A DNA stretch of 20,590 bases. It comes from Pseudomonadota bacterium. Its GTDB lineage: Bacteria > Pseudomonadota > Alphaproteobacteria > Rhizobiales > Xanthobacteraceae. Positions 14,215 to 20,590 of the stretch are shown here, in pieces (the stretch's first letter is position 1; each line of letters opens with the position of its first letter). The notes under the pieces are model-generated. The model was not told where the DNA came from. It searched no databases and worked only from the letters and a program-made list of their open reading frames with translations. The position numbers were made by a program, and so were the translations under genes. The DNA is taken from assembly GCA_023387735.1 (NCBI GenBank), contig JAEWHP010000011.1, forward strand, positions 1-20,590. Reading direction: 5' to 3'.

Positions 14215-15552
14215 ATGAGCACGATCCTGAAAAGCCTGCCCAAGGGGGAAAAAGTCGGTATCGCCTTCTCGGGCGGTCTCGACACCAGTGCGGCGCTGCT
14301 CTGGATGAAGCAGAAAGGCGCGCGCGTCTTTGCCTATACAGCCAATCTCGGGCAGCCCGACGAGGCCGACTACGACGAGATTCCGCGCAAGGCGTTGGAG
14401 TTTGGCGGCGAGAAAGCCCGGCTGGTGGATTGCCGGACCCAGCTGGTCCATGAAGGCATCGCCGCCGTCCAGGCCGGCGCCTTCCACGTCTCGACCGGCG
14501 GCATCGCGTATTTCAACACCACGCCGCTCGGCCGCGCCGTGACCGGCACGATGCTGGTCGCGGCCATGAAAGAGGACGGCGTCAACATCTGGGGCGACGG
14601 CTCGACCTTCAAGGGCAACGATATCGAACGCTTCTATCGCTACGGCCTGCTGACCAATCCGGGCTTGAAGATCTACAAGCCCTGGCTCGACCAGCTCTTC
14701 ATCGACGAACTGGGCGGACGGGCGGAAATGTCGGCGTTCATGACCGCCAACGGCTTTGCCTACAAGATGAGTGCCGAAAAGGCCTACTCGACCGACAGCA
14801 ACATCCTCGGCGCGACCCATGAGGCCAAGGATCTCGAGAACCTCGACAGCGGCATCAAGATCGTCAATCCGATCATGGGCGTGCCGTTCTGGCGCGACGA
14901 CTGTGCCGTCAAGGCCGAGAAGGTCGTGGTGCGTTTCGAGGAGGGCCAGCCGGTCGCGCTGAACGGTCAGACGTTCACTGACCCCGTCGCGCTGTTCCTC
15001 GAGGCCAATGCGATCGGCGGCCGGCATGGCCTCGGCATGAGCGACCAGATCGAGAACCGGATCATCGAGGCGAAGAGCCGCGGCATCTATGAGGCCCCCG
15101 GCATGGCGCTGCTGCACATCGCCTATGAGCGCCTCGTCACCGGCATCCACAACGAAGATACGATCGAGCAATACCGCATCAACGGCATGCGCCTCGGCCG
15201 CTTGCTCTATCAAGGGCGGTGGTTCGATTCCCAGGCGCTGATGCTGCGCGAGACCGCGCAGCGCTGGGTCGCGCGCGCCGTCACCGGCGAGGTGACGCTG
15301 GAGCTGCGCCGCGGCAACGACTATTCGATCCTGAACACCGAGAGCCCGAACCTGACCTATCAGCCGGAGCGGCTGAGCATGGAGAAGGTGGAGGATGCGG
15401 CGTTCACGCCTGCGGACCGCATCGGCCAGCTGACCATGCGCAACCTCGACATCGCCGACACCCGCGCCAAGCTCAATCTCTATACGAAGACCGGCCTGCT
15501 GTCGGCCGGGGAAGGCGCGTACATCCCCAAGCTCGATAGCGACAAGGACTAG
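14215..15552 (+). CDS. argG: Argininosuccinate synthase, long Escherichia coli-type
   Basis: A 445-residue enzyme joining citrulline and aspartate, with ATP, to argininosuccinate in the cytoplasmic arginine pathway. The ATP loop is FSGGLDTSAALLW (SGGLDTS at residues 19-25). GDGSTFKGNDIERFYRYGLL and NEDTIEQY are well preserved. Both the length and the sequence follow the E. coli ArgG pattern closely (for example IYEAPGMALLHIAYERL), not the roughly 400-residue form that I expect in most alphaproteobacteria. ATG 14215 has GGAAG just upstream; the frame stays open further upstream, but that part overlaps the PAP2 gene and is not coding. No other arg gene is in the window. Confidence 0.97.
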   Translation: MSTILKSLPKGEKVGIAFSGGLDTSAALLWMKQKGARVFAYTANLGQPDEADYDEIPRKALEFGGEKARLVDCRTQLVHEGIAAVQAGAFHVSTGGIAYFNTTPLGRAVTGTMLVAAMKEDGVNIWGDGSTFKGNDIERFYRYGLLTNPGLKIYKPWLDQLFIDELGGRAEMSAFMTANGFAYKMSAEKAYSTDSNILGATHEAKDLENLDSGIKIVNPIMGVPFWRDDCAVKAEKVVVRFEEGQPVALNGQTFTDPVALFLEANAIGGRHGLGMSDQIENRIIEAKSRGIYEAPGMALLHIAYERLVTGIHNEDTIEQYRINGMRLGRLLYQGRWFDSQALMLRETAQRWVARAVTGEVTLELRRGNDYSILNTESPNLTYQPERLSMEKVEDAAFTPADRIGQLTMRNLDIADTRAKLNLYTKTGLLSAGEGAYIPKLDSDKD

Positions 15553-15569
15553 CCGCAGGCTTCGTGTAA

Positions 15570-15586
15570 CGGGAACGTCATTCCCG
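15570..15586 (+). terminator. Small stem-loop after argG
   Basis: CGGGAA (15570-15575) and TTCCCG (15581-15586) form a 6-bp stem with a 5-base loop, 18 bases after the argG stop. No T tract follows, so it is at best a weak terminator or a transcript-end stabiliser. Confidence 0.3.
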
Positions 15587-15670
15587 GGCGATAGGATATA
15601 GAGTGGGCTTACGCCTTGCTGCGATCAATTGCTGCAGGGCACGCCTTACCCCTGATCCGGTGCACGCTCC

Positions 15671-17431
15671 ATGATCAAGTCCCTCGCCGCCGCGGCCCTC
15701 ATTGTCCTGCTGTCGGGATATCAAGGCGTCGCGCAAACCATCTACCCGATCGACCGCGCGGCCATTCTCGCCGGCTCACGCTTCGACTTCAAAGTCGAGT
15801 TTCCGGACCGCGTGGATGCGTCGAAGCTGAAGGTGACCGTGAACGGCGAGGACCACGCCACAGCCTTCGGCAAGGCCGCAACCTTCGTCGAGCGCGAGGA
15901 CAACAAGGATCAGTCGGCGCTCATTGTTCGCGACATCACCCTGACCAGGCCGGGCAACGTCACCGTGGAAGTCAATGACGGCACGCGCAGCCGCACCGTG
16001 GCCTGGACGGTTTACGATACGGGGCCGCGCAAGGCCAAGAACGTCATCCTGTTCATCGGCGACGGGCTGTCGCCGGCGCACCGCGTCGCTGCGCGCCTGC
16101 TGTCCAAAGGCATTGCGGAGGGCAAGAGCCTTGGCAAGCTTGCCATCGACGACATGCCGCACATGGCGCTGGTGGCGACCGCGGGCTCGGACTCGATCAT
16201 CACGGATTCAGCGAATTCGGCGAGCGCCTACGCCACCGGCCACAAGACCGCCACAGCTGCCACGGGCGTCTACGCGGACCGCACTGCAAGCCTGTTCGAT
16301 GATCCGAAGGTGGAGACAATTGCCAGCCTGGCCAAGCGGCGAAACGGCATGGCGATCGGCATCGTCACCAACACCGAAGTCGAGGATGCCACGCCTGCAG
16401 CGATGGTGGCGCACACCCGCCGCCGCGGCGCCTATAGCGAGATCGTCGCCCAGTTTTTTGCGGCCAGGCCCGACGTCCTGATGGGCGGCGGCGCCGCATA
16501 TTTCCTGCCGCAGGGCGCACCCGGGTCCAGGCGCAAGGACGACGTCGACTACGTCGCCAGATTCCGCGACGCCGGCTACGCGATCGCGACGACCAAGACC
16601 GAGCTCGATGTGGTGAACACCAAGGTCGACACGCGCCAGTTGCTTGGGCTGTTCGCGCCGGGAAACATGGACGGCGCGCTGGACCGCAAATTCCTCAAGG
16701 GCGGCGGCGTCAAGAAGTTTCCCGACCAGCCTGATCTGACCGAACAGGTGCAATCAGCACTCGATATTCTGTCGAAGAACGATGCCGGATTCTTCCTGAT
16801 GGTGGAGTCCGGGATGATCGACAAGTACGCCCACGCGCTGGACATGGAGCGAGCGGTCTACGACACCATCATGCTCGACAACGCGGTCGGCCTTGCGCGC
16901 AAATGGGCCCAGGCACGCGGCGACGACACGCTGATCCTTGTCGTCGCTGACCACAATCATCCCAACAGCCTGGTCGGCACCATCAACGACGACATGAGCA
17001 CGACGCCCAACGTACCGCTGCGCGAACGCGTCGGCGTCTATGACAAGGCCGGATTTCCCAATTATCCGGCCCCCGACGCGGACGGTTATCCGTCGCGCGT
17101 GGACGTCAGCCGCCGGCTCGCGATCTTTTCGGCGAGCCTGCCGGACCACTACGAAACCTTCCGTCCCAAGCTCGACAATCCCAACGAGCCGACGGAGAAG
17201 GGTGATCAGCCCGGCACCTCCAAGGCAAACGAGAAGTACAAGGATGTGCCGGGCGCCGTGCTGCGCTTCGGCAATCTGCCGGCGATGATGCGCGCCAGCG
17301 TGCATTCGGGAGAGGACGTCATCCTGACCGGCACCGGGCCGGGCAGCGATCGGATTCGCGGCTCGCTGGATAACACCGACGTGTTCCGCATCATGGCGGA
17401 CGCGCTCGGCCTCGCCGCCGCAGGCCGGTAG
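15671..17431 (+). CDS. Alkaline phosphatase, PhoA superfamily
   Basis: A 586-residue secreted phosphomonoesterase. A Sec signal covers about residues 1-21, and a beta-rich domain with no catalytic motif covers about 25-115. The catalytic domain has FIGDG (D131), TDSANSASAYATG with the nucleophile S180, DATPA (D239, T241), MVESGMIDKYAH (E379, D384, H388), ADHNH (D427, H428) and VHSGEDV (H545). These correspond to the E. coli PhoA metal ligands and nucleophile, so the site is complete. The domain is longer than E. coli PhoA because of the N-terminal extra domain and insertions. It should hydrolyse phosphate monoesters in the periplasm with two Zn and one Mg. No convincing Pho box is visible in the 118 bases upstream. 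It is convergent with a TetR gene (9 bases between the stops). Confidence 0.92.
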   Translation: MIKSLAAAALIVLLSGYQGVAQTIYPIDRAAILAGSRFDFKVEFPDRVDASKLKVTVNGEDHATAFGKAATFVEREDNKDQSALIVRDITLTRPGNVTVEVNDGTRSRTVAWTVYDTGPRKAKNVILFIGDGLSPAHRVAARLLSKGIAEGKSLGKLAIDDMPHMALVATAGSDSIITDSANSASAYATGHKTATAATGVYADRTASLFDDPKVETIASLAKRRNGMAIGIVTNTEVEDATPAAMVAHTRRRGAYSEIVAQFFAARPDVLMGGGAAYFLPQGAPGSRRKDDVDYVARFRDAGYAIATTKTELDVVNTKVDTRQLLGLFAPGNMDGALDRKFLKGGGVKKFPDQPDLTEQVQSALDILSKNDAGFFLMVESGMIDKYAHALDMERAVYDTIMLDNAVGLARKWAQARGDDTLILVVADHNHPNSLVGTINDDMSTTPNVPLRERVGVYDKAGFPNYPAPDADGYPSRVDVSRRLAIFSASLPDHYETFRPKLDNPNEPTEKGDQPGTSKANEKYKDVPGAVLRFGNLPAMMRASVHSGEDVILTGTGPGSDRIRGSLDNTDVFRIMADALGLAAAGR

Positions 17432-17440
17432 GTTCGCGCG

Positions 17441-18085
17441 TCAGGAGTTCGAGGGGCTTGCGAACATCAGCTTGACGCAGCTTCGGAACAGCAGGATCTG
17501 GCGTTCGAGGCGGCTCGGATCGTTCAGCGTTTTCGAAATGATGATGGCGCCGTCGACGATGCAGGACAGCATGTCGGCGACATCGTCGAGATCGACCGGC
17601 TCCCGCGGCGGGTGGACCGCTGCGATGCCGTCGAGAATCCTGCGGAAGCGCGCGTTCCAGTCGCGCACGGACTGCGCGGTAAGTTCGCGCACCTCGCGAT
17701 CGAACAGCCGCTCCTGGTAGCAGATGCTGGCAATCAGGCAGCCGGGATGACCGCTCGGCAGGTCGGCCATGGTTTCGGCGAGCAGCTTCAGCGAGATCAG
17801 GAACGCCTGCAGCGGGTCGTCCGACAGTTCGCCGCCACGCGCGAAAATCTCGTCGAACAGCCGGTCGTTGGTCGCGACATAGCGGCGGAGCATTTCATGG
17901 GCGAGGGCGTTCTTGTCCTTGAAGTGGTAGAAGAAGCCGCTCTTGGTTAGGCCGGCTTCCGCGATCACTTCCTCGATCGAGGTGGCGCCGAATCCCTTTG
18001 CGAGCACGGCGGCTTCCGCGATTTCGAGAATTCGCTCGCGCGTCGCCTCTCCCTTGCCCATCCGGGTCTCGAAAACTGTACTCAT
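17441..18085 (-). CDS. TetR/AcrR family transcriptional regulator
   Basis: A 214-residue regulator. The N-terminal helix-turn-helix is typical: RERILEIAEAAVLAKGFGAT followed by SIEEVIAEAGLTKSGFFYHF (about residues 16-56) and KDKNALAHEML. The C-terminal ligand domain (about 70-210) includes GHPGCLIASICYQERLFD and a helix with SCIVDGAIIISKTL, a layout found in TetR proteins that sense small organic molecules. The ligand is unknown. ATG 18085 has GGAG upstream at about 9-bp spacing. It is divergent from a homocysteine S-methyltransferase gene across 203 bases, so it probably represses itself and perhaps that gene. Both statements about regulation are inferences from position. Confidence 0.92.
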   Translation of the reverse strand: MSTVFETRMGKGEATRERILEIAEAAVLAKGFGATSIEEVIAEAGLTKSGFFYHFKDKNALAHEMLRRYVATNDRLFDEIFARGGELSDDPLQAFLISLKLLAETMADLPSGHPGCLIASICYQERLFDREVRELTAQSVRDWNARFRRILDGIAAVHPPREPVDLDDVADMLSCIVDGAIIISKTLNDPSRLERQILLFRSCVKLMFASPSNS

Positions 18086-18288
18086 GGTATGGTTTTCTCC
18101 GCCGCTGGCGCCGCAGGTGTCCTGCGCCTCTCATACAACCATTTGAATTCGTATCATTTTACGCCTCGAGGTTCATCCGTACCACGGGCAGCCTAGGAAG
18201 CCGCGACACTTTGAGGCACCAACATCGCCGGACCTTCCCGCGGAGGGAGAGACCTACCGACGGTATCCAGATTTCCGGAGTTATTTAT
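18086..18288. promoter_or_regulatory. Divergent promoter region between tetR and the methyltransferase gene
   Basis: This stretch must hold both promoters and any TetR operator. An ATAC (18134-18137) and GTAT (18152-18155) pair flanks an AT-rich core near the centre. TACC-GAC-GGTA (18255-18265) is a small dyad just upstream of the methyltransferase ribosome-binding site. CCGCG (18201-18205) can pair with CGCGG (18237-18241) in the leader. None is strong enough to name as the operator. Confidence 0.4.
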
Positions 18289-19248
18289 ATGACCAAGTAC
18301 CGACACGACCTGCCGCAACGCCAGGGTGGCATTTTTCTCACCGACGGCGGCATGGAAACGACGCTGATCTTCCACGACGGAATCGAACTGCCGCACTTCG
18401 CCGCGTTCGTGCTGCTCGATCGTCCCGAGGGCCGGCAGAAATTGAAGCAGTATTACGCGAGCTATCTTTCGGTCGCGCGCGACCATGGCACGGGCTTCGT
18501 GCTCGACAGCCCGACGTGGCGCGCCAATCCGGATTGGGCCGCCAAACTTGGCTACGATGCGGCGGCGCTCAAGGCGGTCAACATCCGCTCGATCGCGTTT
18601 CTCGAGGAATTGCGATCCGGCTGGGAACGGCCGGGCGGCGCGCCTTGCGTGATCAGCGGCGCCATCGGCCCGCGCGGCGACGGCTACAAGGCAGGCAACA
18701 TGGATGCCGATGAGGCCGAGGCCTATCACGGCCAACAGATCGCAGCCTTCGTCGAGGGCGGCGCCGACATGGTGACGGCGTATACGCTCAACAGCATCAA
18801 CGAGGCGATCGGCGTCGCCCGCGCCGCCAAGGCGCTGGGGATTCCCTCGGCGATCTCGTTCACCGTGGAGACCGATGGCCGGCTGGTGCGGGGCGAAACG
18901 CTGCGTGAGGCGATCGAAACCGTGGACCGCGAGACCGGTGGGGCGCCGGAATATTTCATGATCAACTGCGCGCATCCGACGCATTTCGATCACGCGTTGA
19001 AGGCGGGCGAGAGCTGGATCGGGCGTGTCCATGGCATCCGGGCCAACGCCTCGACCAAGAGTCACGCCGAACTCGACGAATCCGAAACGCTCGATGCGGG
19101 CGATCCCGCCGATCTCGGGCGGCGCTACCTCAATCTCAGGGGCGCGTTCCCCAGGATGCGGATCCTTGGCGGCTGCTGCGGCACCGATCATCGGCACGCC
19201 AAAGCGGTCTGCGAGGCCTGCGTTCCGCTGCAAGCGCTGAGCGCCTGA
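18289..19248 (+). CDS. Homocysteine S-methyltransferase family protein
   Basis: A 319-residue protein with the Hcy-binding domain fold. LTDGGMETTL begins the first strand, INCAHPTHF (C227) carries the first zinc cysteine, and GGCCGTDHRH (C296, C297) carries the other two, so the zinc site is complete. Family members transfer a methyl group from S-methylmethionine, betaine or SAM to homocysteine or related thiols. The sequence does not tell which donor is used, and there is no cobalamin or folate domain, so it is not MetH. ATG 18289 has GGAG at good spacing. It is divergent from a TetR gene, and a strong stem-loop follows its stop codon. Confidence 0.92.
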   Translation: MTKYRHDLPQRQGGIFLTDGGMETTLIFHDGIELPHFAAFVLLDRPEGRQKLKQYYASYLSVARDHGTGFVLDSPTWRANPDWAAKLGYDAAALKAVNIRSIAFLEELRSGWERPGGAPCVISGAIGPRGDGYKAGNMDADEAEAYHGQQIAAFVEGGADMVTAYTLNSINEAIGVARAAKALGIPSAISFTVETDGRLVRGETLREAIETVDRETGGAPEYFMINCAHPTHFDHALKAGESWIGRVHGIRANASTKSHAELDESETLDAGDPADLGRRYLNLRGAFPRMRILGGCCGTDHRHAKAVCEACVPLQALSA

Positions 19249-19272
19249 TCGCATTTTAGCACGCGCCAACAA

Positions 19273-19300
19273 AAATGGCCGGGATTGCTCCCGGCCATTT
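19273..19300. terminator. Bidirectional intrinsic terminator
   Basis: AAATGGCCGGGA (19273-19284) and TCCCGGCCATTT (19289-19300) are perfect inverted repeats with a TTGC loop. The A/T ends of the stem supply a short T run on each strand. It lies between the methyltransferase stop (19248) and the stop of the convergent OmpA-like gene (19321), as a shared terminator should. Confidence 0.8.
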
Positions 19301-19320
19301 CCGTTCGGTGACGTCCCGTA

Positions 19321-20590
19321 TCAGCGCGGCGGCGCGGTACCGGGCGGGGGCGGCGGCAACGAGGCCTGTCCGCCATTGAGCAGCGGCGTGATGTTGCGGA
19401 TGGTGACGCGCCGGTTGACCGGGCTCGGCCCGTCGGTCTGCTCCTTCAGGTACTGTTCGCCATAGCCCTGCGAGGTCAGGTTCTCCGCCGGCACGTTGAA
19501 CTGCTGCGTCAGCAGCGTGGCCGCAGACTCGGCGCGGCGATCCGACAGCGACAGATTGTCTACGTCGTTTCCAACCGCGTCGGTATGCCCCTCGATCAGG
19601 AATACCGCGCGCGGATTTTGCTGGATCGCACGGTTAAGGCCGTCGGCAATCGCCTGCAGCTTCGCCGCCTGGTCGGGCGGGATTTCCCACGAGCCGGTTG
19701 CGAAGTTGATGGTGTTGACGTCGATGCTCGGCATCCGCTGGCGAACCGTCGGGCTGTAGCGGATTTCGTCCAGCGAATAGCGACGCTCGATGCGTTCCAC
19801 CGGCGGCGCCATCATGGTCTCGTAGAGCAGTTCCGGCGCCGCTTCCTCGGCGTCGACAATGTAGCGGTTGTAGGGGATGCGCACGACGGGTGGCGCAAGT
19901 GCCACGAAGAATCCGCCGCCCATGCGCGGGTCGCGGTAGCTGTTGTCGATGATGATGATCTCGCGGCCGCGGTCGTCGCGGCGGATTCGCCGCAGCAACT
20001 GCCCGTCGCGTCCGGTCACCGTGATGATCTGGGTGCCGTCAGGCCTGATCACGACGGTGCGGGTCTCGTTGCCGACGGTGCGGGTCTGGATGTCACGCGC
20101 ACCGTAGCGGAAGCGGTCCACCTCGCTGTGACGGACGTATTGTTGTCCGCCTGGATCGCGAATGATGATCCGGCCCGGCTCGGTGATGATGGTGCGACCG
20201 CCCTGCTGCGATTCGCGGCGCTGGCCACGGAAATCGTCGAGGCGTTGCGGCCCAGCAGGCGCCGCGCCCGGTGCGATGACTCTCAAGCCCTCCTGGGGTG
20301 GAGGAGGCGGCGGCAATGCCGTGGTCACCTGAGGTGCCTGGCGGAAGGCCGGCGCGACGGTCGGGGGCGCATTCTTGACTTGGCCGGGAGGCGGTGCGGC
20401 GTTGGGCACGCCCGGCACGGCGGTCGCCGCGCCGGGAGCCGTTGCCGCCGGCGCGGTTGCCGGAGCGCCGGCATTCGGCGCCGGAACTGCACCCGCCGGC
20501 CCAGCAGCCGGAGGTGGTCCGCCCGGGCGGCCTGGGGGCGTTGTTGGCGGCGTGGCAGTCGGCGCACCCGCGGCAGGCGGGGTCGTCGGA
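19321..20590 (-). CDS. OmpA family protein, N-terminus beyond window edge
   Basis: The frame is open from the stop at 19321 to the right edge, so only the C-terminal 422 or so residues are seen. The visible N-terminal part is low-complexity, rich in Pro, Ala, Gly and Thr, as far as about the QVTTALPPPPPPQEGLRV segment. A middle region (about TIITEPGRIIIRDPGGQQYV to GREIIIIDNSYRDPRM) looks like repeated beta-strands. The C-terminus is an OmpA-like peptidoglycan-binding domain (FATGSWEIPPDQ, LIEGHTDAVG, LSLSDRRAESAATLL, GYGEQYL, RRVTI). The protein is probably exported and tethers the envelope to peptidoglycan. A GTG at 20418 is in frame, but it lies inside the Pro/Ala stretch and is not a likely start. 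Confidence 0.88.
   Translation of the reverse strand, partial: PTTPPAAGAPTATPPTTPPGRPGGPPPAAGPAGAVPAPNAGAPATAPAATAPGAATAVPGVPNAAPPPGQVKNAPPTVAPAFRQAPQVTTALPPPPPPQEGLRVIAPGAAPAGPQRLDDFRGQRRESQQGGRTIITEPGRIIIRDPGGQQYVRHSEVDRFRYGARDIQTRTVGNETRTVVIRPDGTQIITVTGRDGQLLRRIRRDDRGREIIIIDNSYRDPRMGGGFFVALAPPVVRIPYNRYIVDAEEAAPELLYETMMAPPVERIERRYSLDEIRYSPTVRQRMPSIDVNTINFATGSWEIPPDQAAKLQAIADGLNRAIQQNPRAVFLIEGHTDAVGNDVDNLSLSDRRAESAATLLTQQFNVPAENLTSQGYGEQYLKEQTDGPSPVNRRVTIRNITPLLNGGQASLPPPPPGTAPPR

Noticed and set aside
15553..15670. Pho box upstream of the PhoA-like gene
   Set aside because: No pair of CTGTCAT-like direct repeats with 4-base spacing is visible.
18156..18288. SAM-II or other SAM riboswitch upstream of the methyltransferase gene
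   Set aside because: The conserved SAM-II pseudoknot elements, such as GCUAAAAA near the ribosome-binding site, are not present, and the possible stems are short.

Overview
The window looks like a stretch of ordinary chromosome from a high-GC alphaproteobacterium, most likely Bradyrhizobium or a close relative in the Nitrobacteraceae. The pointers are an invasion-associated-locus-B (IalB) type protein, two TAXI-type solute-binding proteins, a Crp/Fnr regulator next to typA, consistently GC-rich codon use, and three families of intergenic palindromes that I recall from Rhizobiales genomes. The genus is an inference from gene content; there is no rRNA or other phylogenetic marker to settle it. 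I see no tRNA, rRNA, CRISPR array, insertion sequence, phage gene, toxin-antitoxin pair or defence island.

Layout. Bases 1-142 hold the 5' end of typA/bipA (minus). A Crp/Fnr-family regulator (391-1146, minus) and a single-domain response regulator (1353-1730, plus) are divergent around a strong palindrome. A minus-strand pair follows: a membrane-anchored TAXI-type protein (3384-4805) and a phoD-type alkaline phosphatase gene (1738-3300), which is interrupted by one in-frame TGA. Two small plus-strand genes come next: pterin-4a-carbinolamine dehydratase (4993-5298) and a YkvA/DUF1232 membrane protein (5405-5785). A Sel1-like membrane protein (7049-8068) and a secreted TAXI protein (5846-7015) form a probable minus-strand operon. 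A quinone-oxidoreductase-like MDR (8468-9442, minus) is divergent from a 2,4-dienoyl-CoA-reductase-like SDR (9579-10418, plus).

From 10595 to 17431 everything runs on the plus strand: IalB-like protein, rlmN, a small membrane protein, a PAP2 phosphatase, argG and a PhoA-superfamily alkaline phosphatase. Intergenic palindromes sit before rlmN and after it. A TetR regulator (17441-18085, minus) is divergent from a homocysteine S-methyltransferase (18289-19248, plus). That gene converges, across a perfect 12-bp stem-loop, on an OmpA-family protein (19321 to the window edge, minus).

How the genes relate. This is a mosaic of housekeeping and cell-envelope genes, not one pathway. Translation and ribosome functions (typA, rlmN), amino-acid metabolism (argG, phhB, homocysteine methyltransferase) and phosphate-ester hydrolysis (phoD-like, PhoA-like, PAP2) are all present. 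The clearest anomaly is the phoD reading frame, where a conserved Trp codon appears as TGA while the remaining 375 codons stay open. I found no convincing undescribed multi-gene system. The most useful leads are the phoD stop codon, the palindrome beside the Crp/Fnr gene, the SDR active-site substitutions, the Escherichia coli-type argG and the intergenic repeats.
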